A stretch of DNA of 64,000 bases from Limnanthes douglasii subsp. nivea (GCA_036936605.1 JAUPFV010000005.1:58920742-58984741); one strand, 5' to 3'. Shown: positions 21,890 through 33,379, counted from the first letter of the stretch. The notes: generated from the sequence alone by a model not told the origin. Made by a program: numbers and translations.

Positions 21890-24480
21890 TTTATGTTCGA
21901 GTTACTTATGTTTACAGCTAGAAACGCTCTAGTAAAAGGAGGTTGGTTAAACTTTTCTGAGTTAGAGAGAGCGAGAGAAGTTGTACGAGACGTACGAATT
22001 GCTGCTAGCCTTCCCGTTTCTCCTGGTGAATGAATCACTCAATCTCAAGCGAATACAGACCAAGTCTCATCGTCCTCAAAAGCACCTAAGGTTAGAAAAT
22101 TACCCTTTGTTCCAAACCTTTCTCCTCTTCAATCAGGGTCCTATGTCCAAGAGTCTCAAAACCCTCTCCCTAAAGAGAAAGCCATTTCTAGCGTTAGAAA
22201 ACCCTCACCCTTCATTGTAATGGGTTCAAATACTGAGAAATCCCCTGAGAAACATACCCCACGCCAAATCACTCATCAATATAAATCTAAATCGACTTCT
22301 ATCTCTTCGAAAAACACCAGTTTAGAGACAGTAAAACCTTTGCCAGAAATAAAATTATCCGAACAGCAACCCGTGGTAGAGGCCAAGCCATCCGAACAGC
22401 CTTCCATTGTAATGGAAGAAAATATGGAGGATAGTTTAGATGACACCCCTTTGAGGCGTCCGGACAAATGGAGGACACATATGTAGATAAAAAAAGCAAG
22501 ACCAAAATGGATCTGAGTCATCCGGACGCACTTCTGGAGTGCATAGAAAGGAAAGTAGGGCCAAATTTCAAGAAGGTAAGTGTGAAATACCTGCTATCTC
22601 TTCAGAATATAGCCTATGTATACACCCATACCGCTGAATTAGGTCGTAGTTGTACGAAGTGGGGAATCCCTGAGTCTGTCAAGGTGAGAATCCCAGTCAC
22701 CCTAGAAACTCCGATGGACTGTAAACCCAACGAGCTGGCTGTCTACACATAGGTGCTGAACTGGGGACTCCGGTTTCCTTTGGATCCGGAAATAGTCAGG
22801 TACTTCCACCTGACCAAGCTATGTCCAAGTCAGCTAAGCCCAAATTCCTGGTACACCGTGATGACTGACATCATGGCTTCCAGACTATCCAAGATTCCAT
22901 TGCCAATGAGACAATACGCTGTTGTGGTTATTTTTTTTCAAAAATCATCATACCCCCTTCTATCATTACAATATGAGGAATGACTACAAGGTAGTAAATG
23001 ATCTTTTGGAGTCAGAAAAGCCGTGGAGGACGCAGTTCTTGTTCATCAGCAGGGCCTGGGAGAATGGGAAGAAGATCAAGGTTGACTATAACCCAAGTCA
23101 GCTGACCAGTCGCTGGAAGAGCATTGGTAAGTTTTATTCATGTCTTCTTTAATCTTTCAAATATTAGGTAGTTACTCGGAACTGATATATATCTATTTTC
23201 AGTTCTTCGCAAGAGTTTTCAGACTATGTAGAGGCAGGTCAAGACACATGCGCCAAGCTAAACGCTTGGGCCTTGGAGAAATGGGACAATGCTTTCCACA
23301 ACTGTTTCACGTCAGGGAACTTTGTGAGGTCTCATTTGTGGAACACCACAGTGAGAAAAGATCTCCCCTGGGAAGAACTGACCATCCCTCCTCCTGCAGA
23401 TATTATCCTGAGGATAACTGAGGCAAAAGATGCAAAGCTTTACCTGCCTTCCAGGGCCAAAACCCCTAGTCATCTGAACAAGATGAAGAACAAAAGAAAA
23501 AAGAAAACCACAATAGACCAACTTCAAACAACCACCGAAGGGACCGATTCGGAGAACCAAGGAGGCATCAACGCTGCTCTGTTGGAAGCAGTAGAAGTTA
23601 CTGTTAAGGAGGCTGGTGGGTCGGACAACCCACCAAAAGTTTTGGAGAAAGATAAGAAACGCAAAGCAAGTAGTGATGAAAAAGCTGCTAAGAAGAAGAA
23701 AGTCACTCTGGGATCAGAGGTAATTCTACGTCCTTCTAAAGTCCCTCCTCCAACTCCTGCCAAGCCTACCTTACAAGAGGAAATTCCACCCAATCTTTAT
23801 TCTAAACAGGCCACTGCTGATGGAGAGGTAAATCTTGACGCTTTTCAGAACATTAACACACATTTCAATGATTTAGAAAATGATGATTTTGCGGCGCCTT
23901 ACCGTTCTCCCAACTCATCTAACGTTGTGACCCACAATGGTGAAACTTATGCGATATCGAGCAAGAAAGATACCTTGGGTCATGCCCTCTTGGGTTACAT
24001 TCGTACAATAGTTTATCTGGAGAGACAAGTTACGGATCAAACTGCCATCATAAACTCCCTGAATACAGAGAAACAAAGCTTGACAAACGATATTTCTACC
24101 GCTCAACAAAGCATAGAGTTATTGAAGAAAGAGAAAGATGATTTAGCTTCCAAACTGCTCAAGTCAGAAGAGGTCGGCAAAAACCTTTAAACCAAGTACT
24201 CTGACCTAGAGACTTCTTCCTCTAAAGTGATCACAACTTTGAAGGAGCAACTAAAAAGTAAGGATAAGACTATCTAGACTTTATCCGATGACAAAGTCAA
24301 GTTGAAGAAAAATATCCAAGAGAAGACCAAAGATAATGCTTCCTTAGTACGCAAACAAGCTCAAGAAATAGTTGCAGGGATAAAAAAGTATACTAGTAGA
24401 ATAAGGGATTCCCTAGAGAGGAGAGATAATGGAATTAAATCCGATATGGTCTTACTGTTCCACGACATTTCCTAAGAGGA
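21890..24480 (+). pseudogene. Antisense extra ORF (aORF) of Tat-type gypsy element
   Basis: Between integrase and the 3' LTR, opposite to gag-pol, lies a gene-like region. Its first part (22220-22983, with frameshifts) holds WGLRFPLDPEIVRYFHLT and LCPSQLSPNSWYTV, the pattern of the plant putative gypsy-type transposon family (Pfam Transposase_28) known from Tat aORFs. A spliceable intron of 76 nt (23127-23202, GTAAGT to TTTTCAG) joins to the long frame ending at 24190. That frame has a lysine-rich basic segment (HLNKMKNKRKKKTT; KKRKASSDEKAAKKKK) and a long coiled coil (from LIRTIVYLERQ onward), which continues past stops to about 24480. The product's function is unknown. Nonsense changes and frameshifts make this copy a pseudogene. 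Confidence 0.75.
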
Positions 24481-25273
24481 CTCTTGGTCCTTTGTGGAAA
24501 TTTGTGGACAACGATGACCTCCATTTCCATACGATGGCTGATGGTGACAAGCACAACTATTCCAGTGGGATAGATTCCTAAGACGATGAATAAGTTGGTG
24601 AGATTTCAAGTGCTGAACTCAAAAGTCCAAAAAAAAGGTGGTGAAGAAAGTACCGAAGGGAAAAGCCCTAAGGTTGTACTGTATTGTTGTGTATTTTTTG
24701 TTTGAAAAACCAAAGTCCTTGGATGGCCAAGCCAATTTGTTGCATTATTCGTTTAATCTAAGTTCTGTAAAACTCAAAGTCCTTGAATGGTCAAGGCGTC
24801 TGGTGAATCATATATCGGTTTAAGTCCGATCAGATTTTAATATCATATTTTCCTTTGTTTAAATTTTGTTTAACTCTTTATGGCCAATGTTTAGATAGCC
24901 TTCAATATTTCAGAAGTTCTAAATAAGGATATTAAACATTCTTCATCACATGTTATTAATGAATGTGACCAAGTGTTTAATACATCAGATCAACTCAAAG
25001 ACATTTGAGAGACGGGGTGTTTAATAAGCATTTAATATCCGGCCACCTTAAACTGTGGCTAAATAAAAAACATAATTGTACCATACTTTTGAAGAAGGCA
25101 TAAGATATTATTGAATAAGTTGGGAACCTCATTAAAACCTCTCCGCGCCACCACTGTAGGAAAGAGTATGCCTTCTAATATTTAAATTTATATTTAAAAA
25201 TTAAATATTTACAAAATAGTCTAAATAAAGTATAACCTGAGATGTTCAACGTTCCATAAGTGTTTTAATGCTC

Positions 25274-26484
25274 TCATTCCTTGTGTTGGAGTCTGTATGT
25301 TCGTGGTTTAAATTTCCCACAGCCCACATAAGGGCCTTCCCAGTTTGGAGCCAGCTTACCGAACTTCTTTTTCTTGATGTGTAAAAAGACTTCTCTTAAG
25401 ACTTTGTCCCCCAACTGAAGATATCTTCTTTTGACTTTGGAGGAAAATCTGCTCCTCATCAAACCTTGGTAATCCGATGTCCGTAAATGCGATTTAACTC
25501 TTCTTTCTTCAATTACATCCAACTGATTCCTGACTGGTATATCATTCGCCTGTTCGGAATAGTTTTGAACTCTGTGAGATGGAAAAGGAGCTTCTATGGG
25601 AGTAACTGCGTTCATCACATACACAAGAGAAAAAGGAGATTCTTGTGTGGTAGCCCAAGATGTAGTTCGGTTGGCCCACAATACTTCTTGTAAATAACTT
25701 TGCCACTTTTATGCAGCTCCTTCTAGATTATTCTTCAGTCCGGACTAGATTGTCCGATTTGCAACTTCAACTTGCCCATTTTCTTGAGGATGGAAGGGAG
25801 AAGAAAAACAATGTTAAATTCCTCTTGAGGTTCAGAATATTTCAATGTCTTTATTATCAAATTGCGGCCCATTATCTGTGGTAATATTTCGGGGAACCTC
25901 AAACTTGCAACATATGTTAGATAAAATAAATTTAATGATTGCCTTTGAGGTGGTTCCAGCTAAAGGAGTTTCCTCTATCTACTTAGAGAAATAGTCAATA
26001 ATAACTATGATTGTTCTACATCCACCGGATGCCATGGGAAGAGGCCCAACTAGATCCTACCCCAATTTGTCAAAGGGTATCGGTTTGGATATAGTTTACA
26101 TAGGAAATGTTGGCACATGAATTTCATTTCCATATCTTTGGCAAGGATTACACTTTTTACCATCTCTTTAGCATCTGCCATTATGGTTGGCCAGTAGTAC
26201 CCTGCTAATAAGATTCTTCTGGTTAGGGCCCTATAGACACATTGTGCAGAACCTTCTCCATCATGTAGTTCAAATAACACAACTTGCGATTTTTCAAATC
26301 CTAAGCAATGCAAGAGAGGTCTGCTGAAATATTTCTTATAAAGAACTTCCCTTAAAATCAAGAAAACACGAGCCTTATACTTGATTTTTTTAGCCATGGC
26401 TTTATCTGGAAGCAATATCCCATCAGAGATAAATTGGAGAAGATCATACCTCCAATCTTTAGGTTGAATAAAAATTATACTCAT
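25274..26484 (-). pseudogene. Gypsy integrase (broken)
   Basis: 26050-26484 covers the H2C2 zinc region: LHDGEGSAQCVYRALTRR then GYYWPTIMADA. The first His is present but the later His and Cys ligands are lost. Eroded core sequence follows. 25274-25681 is the C-terminal part, with WANRTT--ATTQESPFSLVY, then LQLGDKVLR and GKLAPNWEGPY, the typical GPY-like end. The catalytic DD35E residues are not readable as a set. Confidence 0.85.
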
Positions 26485-26604
26485 ACTTTCTTTGATCTTT
26501 TTATCTTGACCGATCTGTACGGATGGACATTCTTACACAAGAATACATGGGTAAGATTCAGAATAAGCTATAGCTGCCAAAGAGTTTGCCACAGTATTCT
26601 TCGA

Positions 26605-26898
26605 TCAAGGGATGTGTTCATAACAGATATTCTTGAAGTTTGCAGCAACTTCTTTCAAGATGAGCAAGTATTTGATCAACTGTTCTTTCTTTGCTTCAGA
26701 TTGTCCTTGAACATGGTGAATTAGCAATTGAGAATCACTTATTAACCGGACTCTCCTTGCCCCACATATGAGAGTCAACTTAAGACCAGCTATTGCTGCT
26801 TCATATTCAGATTCATTGTTAAAAGCTCTAAAGCTAAAACATATTTCCTGGTACATATTATCACCATAGGGAGAAGTTAAACAAATTCGAGCCCACAA
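26605..26898 (-). pseudogene. Second RNase H-like domain of gypsy pol
   Basis: The frame reads AFNNESEYEAAIAGLKL then RVRLISDSQLLIHHVQGQ, the pattern of the additional (archaeal-type) RNase H found between RT-RNase H and integrase in Tat elements. Acidic residues equivalent to E (in NNESEYEA) and D (in SDSQL) are visible. Confidence 0.8.
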
Positions 26899-27071
26899 CC
26901 CATAGTACTTGATACACCATCAGTTCGAACTATCCATTCTTACTTAGACTAATTTTATGACATTTGTCCGGAGGATTTATCAACATGAAATTCTACTAAG
27001 AAATCAGCCACTGACTGGGCTTTAATCGCTGTTCGGGGTGCAAAATCAATATCATAATCACCCAGCTCCAC

Positions 27072-27428
27072 TTACCACTTGATCATTCTGCTTGACACAT
27101 CAGCTTTTTGAAGAACACTTTTTAAGGGAAAAGTTATTCGAACAACAATGGAATGAGCTTGGAAGTATGGTCTCATATTTCTTGCTGCAGTTACTACGGC
27201 CAATGCCAGTTTTTCCAACTTCAAATATCTTATTTCAGCATCCAACAAACTTTTACTAGTGTAATACACTGGACGAGGGTAATTATCTACTTCTCTTATT
27301 AGCACAACACTTATAGCATAGTCTGATATAGCTAGATATACATAGAATTCCCCCCCCCCCCCGAACAGGTTTGAAGAGAGTCTTAGGTGAAGACAAATGT
27401 TTCTTGATTTCAATAAAAGCCTGATCAC
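27072..27428 (-). pseudogene. Gypsy RT-linked RNase H (broken)
   Basis: Contains YVYLAISDYAISVVLIRE, PVYYTSKSLLDAEIRY and LEKLALAVVTAARNMRPYFQ, the typical Ty3/gypsy RNase H connection. A run of 14 C on the plus strand (near 27352, poly-G on the coding strand) shifts the frame at its start. Confidence 0.85.
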
Positions 27429-27549
27429 ACTGTGGAGACTAATTGAAGTCTTTGGAATTCCTCAATACTTGGAACAATAGAGCGCACTTGTCTGACGATC
27501 TTGAAATAAACTTGTTCAACGCAGCCAACTCTCCTGTCAGTTTTTGAAC

Positions 27550-28196
27550 TTATTTGATATTTCGAGGAGGGTTCATAGCTAACAAGACATTAAGTTGATC
27601 CGGATCAGGCTGAATTCCTTTCTCACTTATTATGTAGCCTAAGAACTTTCCAGATCGGACCCCAAATACACACTTTTCAGGGTTTAATTTTAAATTTACA
27701 GCCTCTAAGTTAGAGAATGTTTCTTGAAGGTCAGATATATGTGCATCTTCTTCCAAGATTTTAACCATCATATCATATATGTAAACTACTATGTTTCTGC
27801 CAATCTGATTAGCAAAGGCTTTATTCACAATATTTGGTAAGTAGCCCCATCATTTTTCAACCCGAACGGCATCACCTTATAATAATGAAGACCTCTGTAT
27901 GTGATAAAAGTAGTGTGGTCTTGATCCTTCAGATCTACTTGTATCTGGTTGGATCCTGAAAATGCATCCATGAATGATAACAACCTAATTCCAGAAGTCG
28001 AATCCACCAACTGATCTATTCGGGGAACAAGATAAAGATCTTTAGGGCATGCCCTATTAAGATCAGTAAAATCAATGCACATGCGCCACTTGCCATTCTT
28101 TTTCTTGACCATAATAGGGTTGGCAGTCCACAAAGGGTACTGAGATTTTTTAATGTGATCCATCTTGGTTAAACGATCAACTTCCTGAACAATCAC
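27550..28196 (-). pseudogene. Gypsy reverse transcriptase (broken)
   Basis: 27825-28196 has KKNGKWRMCIDFTDLNRACP, then LLSFMDAFSGSNQI and MPFGLKN. 27550-27828 (another frame) has the active-site stretch as YIYDMMVK, where the family has YVDDMLVK, followed by LKLNPEKCVFGV and GKFLGYIISEKGI. One of the paired catalytic Asp residues is therefore Tyr, so this copy could not polymerise even if the frames were joined. Confidence 0.9.
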
Positions 28197-28651
28197 ATCT
28201 GCTTTTTCCTTAGAGAAAGATCTTCTCCTTTGTACAACTAGTACAACATCACTTCAGATAGACAACTTCTAAGAAATAACATCAGCTGGCACTCCAGTGA
28301 CATCACTGTTACACCATGCGAAGACATGTTGATTATTCATAAAAAGGGACAATAACTAGTGTTTCAAATCTGGTGACAATTTTGTACCAATTTTAACATT
28401 CCCGCCCTCAGCGAGGGAGTGGGTTTCAACCTCCTCAATAAGTATTATGACACTGGGAGCCTCCATGGGATCATCAATTCATTCTCATCAGTCGAAAGGC
28501 TCTAATAACTGCTAATCTTGTTAAACTTGACGGCCTCTAAAGTCTTAGGGGCAAGACCTGTTGCATAACATTCCCTGGCTATCTTATGGCTGCTCCGGAC
28601 AACACCTACTTGTCCCTAGACAGCATACTTTAAACATTGGTGGATCGTAGA

Positions 28652-29435
28652 TGATGTAGCAAAGACTGCGAACAGACTGGTTTTTTTCCTAGGTATCGGA
28701 ATTGGGTCAAACAGGTACTCAAATCGAAGATTTCGACGAGCCCATCAGATTTCAAAAATGTGACTTAGTCACAAAGTTTGAGGTTTAAATCAGGAAATAG
28801 TCCCTTGACTGTCACATTTTCTTTCATTTAGTCCTTCGACTAAAAAATCACCGGCGAGGGTCCCTCGACTATCCCATTTTCTTTCATTTAGTCTTTCGAC
28901 TTTAAAATCACCGGTGAGGGTCCCTGGACTTTACAAAACTTTATAAATTTAGTCCCTGATTTGGGGTTTTTTTCTTAGATTCACGGACTAAATTTATAGA
29001 TTTTTCAAAGTCCAGGGACCCTCACCGGTCATTTTAAAGTCGAAGGACTAAATGAAAGAAAATGGGATAGTCGAGGGACCCTCACCAGTGATTTTTTAGT
29101 CGAGGGACTAAATGATAAAAAACGTGATAGTCGAGGGACTAGACAACGATTTAAGCCTAAAGTTTGATACCCAGATTCGACCTGTAGAGCCTTCGAAAAC
29201 CAGTTTTAATAGTTTAGCATTATTTTATTTATTTATTTTATTTTAAAATATTTATGTAATTTTCCTTATTTGGAATTAGGGTTTTGGGTCATGCTATATA
29301 AAGCATCCTATACCCTATTTTGCCGTCAGACTTTGATTAATTGAATTTTGAGAATTATTATGAGTCTCCTTATTTCTCTAACCTAGGGTTAGGGTTTTAT
29401 CGTTGTCTATTTCTTCTATTTCTGCTTCGTTATCA
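28652..29435 (+). repeat. 5' LTR of short element, interrupted by MITE
   Basis: It matches 30893-31281 on both sides of the inserted 378-bp foldback element. It carries a TATA-like GCTATATAAAGCATC near 29293, an A/T-rich promoter and a conserved end. Without the insertion and its duplicated target it is about 398 bp. Confidence 0.9.
28781..29158. mobile_element. Foldback MITE inside the 5' LTR
   Basis: The left and right halves are inverted repeats of about 190 bp; both arms carry the motif AGTCC-TCGACTA and ACCGG-GAGGGTCCCT. The ends are AGGTTTAAATC and GATTTAAGCCT. AAAGTTTG is duplicated on both sides (28773-28780, 29159-29166) and occurs once in the 3' LTR, which proves insertion after the retroelement landed. 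An 8-bp duplication fits hAT; if the following A is counted it is 9 bp, which would fit Mutator. Confidence 0.9.
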
Positions 29436-29438
29436 TAT

Positions 29439-29450
29439 TGGTATCAGAGC
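29439..29450 (+). promoter_or_regulatory. Primer-binding site, tRNA-iMet
   Basis: Exact TGGTATCAGAGC, 3 bases after the 5' LTR. Confidence 0.95.
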
Positions 29451-29455
29451 CCAAC

Positions 29456-30388
29456 AATTCCTGCTACGCAGATACAGGAATCATGTTTCGGGTACCTCTT
29501 GATTTGAATGCTAGAATAGAGAACGACATCTTCCAGTTTACCTACACAATTGGAGGAAGAATTTGCAAATTTGTAATTGATTCAGATATCTATGAGAATC
29601 TGATTTCAGAGGAGGCTGTTCAGAAACTGGCATTGAAGACTGAAGCTCTTCCATACCCGTACATACTGTCAGGACTGATAGAGTACACTGAGGTAACAGT
29701 TTCTAAACGGTGTCAAATTGCATTTTCTGGTGGTAATTACAAAGATACAACATGGTGTGACGTAGTTCCTATGGACGTTTATCATCTAGTTTTAGGAAGT
29801 CCATGGCGATTTAAGAGAAATTCTACTTATGATAGTAGAACAAATTGATATAGTTTTGTGAACGATGGTATCAAGTTTATATTAGTGCCATCTAGAGTAA
29901 TGTCTCCAAAACCACCGCCAGTTAAGGAGTTTCATGCTCAAATTGCACCAGCTGCCGATCTTAGTTGTGATGGTAAAACCGTGTCTGACTCCGTGTTTGA
30001 TAAACCAGTCTATGATACACATATTTTTGAAGATATATCTGGGTTGGTATTTGACAAACCAGTCTACGATGAGTATGATGGTGATTGGGATGATGAAGAT
30101 CTAATTGATATTGAGGAGAAACTTGTAGATCGAGATATTACCTCAGGCTTCAATACACCAGACTACATCGCTTCAGACCTTCTATTGAAGAAGCACTGCA
30201 AACTAGCAGATTTTATCGTGGAGATGCATCTTCCATGTATTTTATGTTATCCTAAAATCAAACATTTGATTCGGTTTTCAGTGGATACATGTTGTCGTAT
30301 TGGAAAAATAGATGATGATATTTTTGTGTTTGAGATTATAAATAAATTGATAAAAGAAAAGAATAGTGTTTTAATGGATAAAAGATAA
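29456..30388 (+). pseudogene. Gypsy-type retropepsin and linker in the short element
   Basis: 29438-29848 is open and reads as the plant gypsy aspartic protease: ICKFVIDSDIYENLIS in the active-site position (family usually has IDSGS-EN; here Asp-Ser-Asp), KRCQIAF, then WCDVVPMDVYHLVLGSPW. A stop at about 29848 precedes a second open frame to 30388, which begins with the usual YSFV-DGIKF-L-P continuation. It then holds a repeated acidic linker (DKPVYD occurs twice). The Gly of the DSG triad is replaced, so proteolytic activity is unlikely. This is the only pol domain in the element. Confidence 0.85.
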
Positions 30389-30415
30389 GGTTTTGTAATA
30401 GAACCTGGAGGATTT

Positions 30416-30895
30416 TTGTGTGATGGTTGGGGAAATAAAAGAAAGTGTTACAAGTTAAAAATAGAAGATTGCAGTGTTTTGAATCTGCTGGCAGAAATAT
30501 ACTCTGAAGAGCTTGAGAAGCCATCTACTATTCAACAAAGAGGAATTGTTCCTTTCTGCAAGGGTTTTGATGTGATACAACAAGCACAGTCTGGAACTGG
30601 AAAGAAAACAACTTTTTGCACGTGCAAAGTTGATGTTGTGCTTAGTAAATGGGTTGAAAAAGCGGACATAGAACAAGTGGGTGGAGTATATCTTGATACT
30701 GGTGACCACGGTACTGCTGATGACATGGTAAAGAGGGACAAAGCTGAGAAACCACTTCTTGACAAGAGCTGCAGCATTCAGATTCTCACCTCTTACACCC
30801 TTATGATCGGTGAACACGCCAATGTTTTTTCAGTTCTTTCAATGTTTCAGCGTTCCGAATTCGAGGTCGAATTCTTCCCAACCGGGGAAGGATGA
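30416..30895 (+). pseudogene. Open frame with eIF4A-like DEAD-box fragment
   Basis: This is a 159-residue frame. Residues about 21-68 (DNA about 30478-30621) match the N-terminal part of plant eIF4[21 protein letters not shown] (Q-motif region, Gln-Gln preserved), then [20 protein letters not shown] with the motif I P-loop, and GKKTTFC where eIF4A has GKTATFC. Similarity stops abruptly at C-T; the DEAD box and the second RecA domain are absent. The remaining residues are not recognised, except that the end resembles the 3' end of plant gypsy internal regions. The P-loop Thr after GK is Lys, so no helicase or ATPase activity is expected. The fragment is in the same orientation as the element. 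Confidence 0.85.
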
Positions 30896-31281
30896 TGTAG
30901 TGAAGACTGCGAACATACTGGTTTTTTTCCTAGGTATCGAAATTGGGTCAAACAGGTACTCAAATCGAGGATTTCGACGAGCCCATCAGATTTCAAAAAT
31001 GTGACTATGTCACAAAGTTTGATACCCAAATTCGACCTGTAGAGCCTTCGAGAACCAGTTTTAATATTTTAGCGTTATTTTATTTTAAAATATTTATGTA
31101 ATTTTCCTTATTTGGAATTAGGGTTTTGGGTCATGCTATATAAAGCATCATATACCCTATTTTGCAGTCAGACTTTGATTAATTGAATTTTGAGAATTAT
31201 TCTTCTGAGTCTCCTTATTTCTCTAACCTAGGGTTAGGGTTTTATCGTTGTCTGTTTTGTATAATTTCCGCTTCGCTATCA
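30893..31281 (+). repeat. 3' LTR of short element
   Basis: 389 bp, intact, with TATA-like GCTATATAAAGCATC at about 31135. A purine tract directly precedes it, and GTAGA follows it. Confidence 0.93.
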
Positions 31282-31393
31282 GTAGAGGCCACATCATGCA
31301 TTCTGGAGAGAGCCAAGACCTCCCAAATATAGCATTGTAAGATGTTGGGCAATCTACCACAACAAACAACACTCTTACCATTTTCTTCAAGGG

Positions 31394-31603
31394 TCATTTA
31401 CCCAACAATACTTCCTCTTCGAACTCCCTAATAACATTTGCAGAACTTCCTGTGAAGTCTACAATGGTTCTATTTGAATGTTGTATAAACGAAGGGTTTC
31501 TCATCTGCTTGTAGGAGCTTAAAAACAGGATGTTTGCCGAACTTCCCGTGTCAATCAGAATTTGGCGTCTATCGTTTCCTCCTATTGATGCTCCTATTAC
31601 CAC
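31394..31603 (-). pseudogene. Gypsy (Tat) aspartic protease fragment
   Basis: The frame reads RRQILIDTGSSANILFLSSY with the intact DTGSS active site, then a degraded VIREFEEEVLLG stretch. It belongs to the 12.6-kb gypsy element, not to the short plus-strand element beside it, whose protease is a different type. Confidence 0.85.
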
Positions 31604-31689
31604 AACATCTTCATGAGGCCCTGCAATGTCTCTCAGGTTATCCTCATCAAAAACTATAAAGGGAGATGGGGATTAATATAGGTAGGTGG

Positions 31690-33370
31690 ACATACCTCTA
31701 TCCAGTTGGGTGGAAAGACTGTGGACATGCCTCTTCCTTGATGAAGTAGAAGGTGCAGTCACAGTATCTCCTCCGAAAATAGTCAATGACTCAAAAACGT
31801 TAATCAGACCAGAAACCAGTTTAGTCTTGTTTGTTATCACCCCTATCCGATTTCGACTCGGTTATAGATCAAGATACTCAAAGTCTATAACAAATCTCTT
31901 AGTAATTTCCATCGCCCCTTCCTGCGTGGATGTCTCAGGATTATTCGAAGGACCATTTCGGGGATGTGCATTATCCGGTCTGCTTCCCCCTCATTTTTTA
32001 CATAAGCTCCCAACTTACCCTTTTCAATGAGGTTCCAGACTTCCTACTTTAAGGCTATACAATCATGAGTATCATGGCCTATGTCATTATGGTATTGGCA
32101 CAAACGGGTGCTCCAGTTTTCCATAGGGGATTGCAATGCTGCTGACTTTCTAAAATGCACTTCATTTTTAGTTTTATCGTAGATTGTAGCCACACTCTCC
32201 CCCAATTCATCGAACCACTCAGGTTGAGCCCATGGCCCCCTTTTGTTTCTGATCTGTTGGCTTTGAGTCTGGTTAGACTGATTTTGCTTTTAGACCCATG
32301 TCTAGTCTCTTTTGCCCTGTAACCGGACTGATTGGTAGCTGGATGAGTTGTTGTTGTAGTAGTGGACCTAACCCGGAGGTGTACTCTAGTTTTCTTGTCT
32401 CCTCAATGTTGATTTTCTTCCCCACCTGATTCAACAGGTCATAGCCTTCTTCCGAGTTACTGAATCAGCTAAATTACCTGGATTTAAACCTTGTCTCATG
32501 GAAGCAATTGCAACTTGTTCAAAACAATCTACTAACCCATTCTTTATATTTACGAATCGGTTGATGTACTCCTTTAAAGACTCATTTGACTCTTGAACAC
32601 AGTGGATAATGGTGTCCCTATTACCCTTGAGTTCCCTGCTTCCAACAAATTACCAACAGAAGTCAACCCAAATGTATCAAAATTTCTTATGCACCTCTGA
32701 TGGAGACTGTTGTACCATTTGAGAGAACTTCCCGTGAAAGTTTGGGAGAAGGCCCTACACAATAGTTTGTTTTAGTCGTCAAAATTCATCATGAAGTTCT
32801 TAAACCGCTCCCGATGGAGAGTATCTTTGTAGACAAAGGCGATTTCCTCCAATTCTTGCTACGACTAGGGACAACTGATCAATATGATGGTTGGCTGACC
32901 CCTTACCCTTGTCATGGTGCTTGTTAAGCCTGCCATGCCTATCTCTTTTTCTTGAATGTCTTTTAGTCAGTCTCATTTTCTTTTTTGACCTTCTCTCATC
33001 ACTGCTTGAAGATATTTATTCTTCAAGCCCTGCCGCATTAGATGAACTGCTAGAGAACTCAGATGCAGAACTCTGCATAGGTTTAGATCGGTGTGTCTTC
33101 TTGGAACTAAGATGGGTCTTCAAGGACTGCTCATTTTCTCCAGGATTTTCAGTGTGGTGAACTACTGACGCACCAAATTTTTCTTTAACTCATTTCTCTG
33201 CTTGATTTATTGCTATCAGCACCTCTATTTCAGCTCTCAACTGGTTGTGTTCCTCGATAGTATACTCATTGTTATGCCTTAAAACTTATACCTCATACGG
33301 TGGAACATTCTGCTTATTCGGATCCATCCGAACTACTTTGTTTGTTGGTTTTGAATTGTGATATTCAGGC
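31690..33370 (-). pseudogene. Gypsy (Tat) gag (broken)
   Basis: The C-terminal zinc-knuckle-like segment LCQYHNDIGHDTHDCIALK lies at about 32050-32109 (pattern C-x2-H-x4-H-x4-C, as usual in Tat gag), with a stop directly after it. Further right, 32574-32762 carries MCRAFSQTFTGSSLKWYNSL, the gag core pattern AF--TL-G-A--WY--L. The rest is broken by stops up to the leader. Confidence 0.8.
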
Positions 33371-33379
33371 ACCGTCGTA

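Larger units (their letters stand above)
28652..31281 (+). mobile_element. Short LTR retrotransposon carrying an eIF4A-like fragment
   Basis: A complete small element inserted in the gypsy pol region. The LTRs (28652-29435 including a MITE, and 30893-31281) both begin TGATGTAG and end in TATCA. Identical 5-bp target duplications GTAGA flank it (28647-28651 and 31282-31286). A tRNA-iMet primer-binding site follows the 5' LTR and a purine tract (GGGGAAGGA) precedes the 3' LTR. The 1.46-kb interior encodes a gypsy-type retropepsin and linker, then a piece of an eIF4A-like DEAD-box helicase. There is no gag, integrase or reverse transcriptase, so it is non-autonomous and must have moved with enzymes from another element. 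Confidence 0.93.

Noticed and set aside
27352..27365. Run of 14 C as a functional element
   Set aside because: It is a homopolymer in a decayed RNase H frame and may also be a sequencing or assembly length error.
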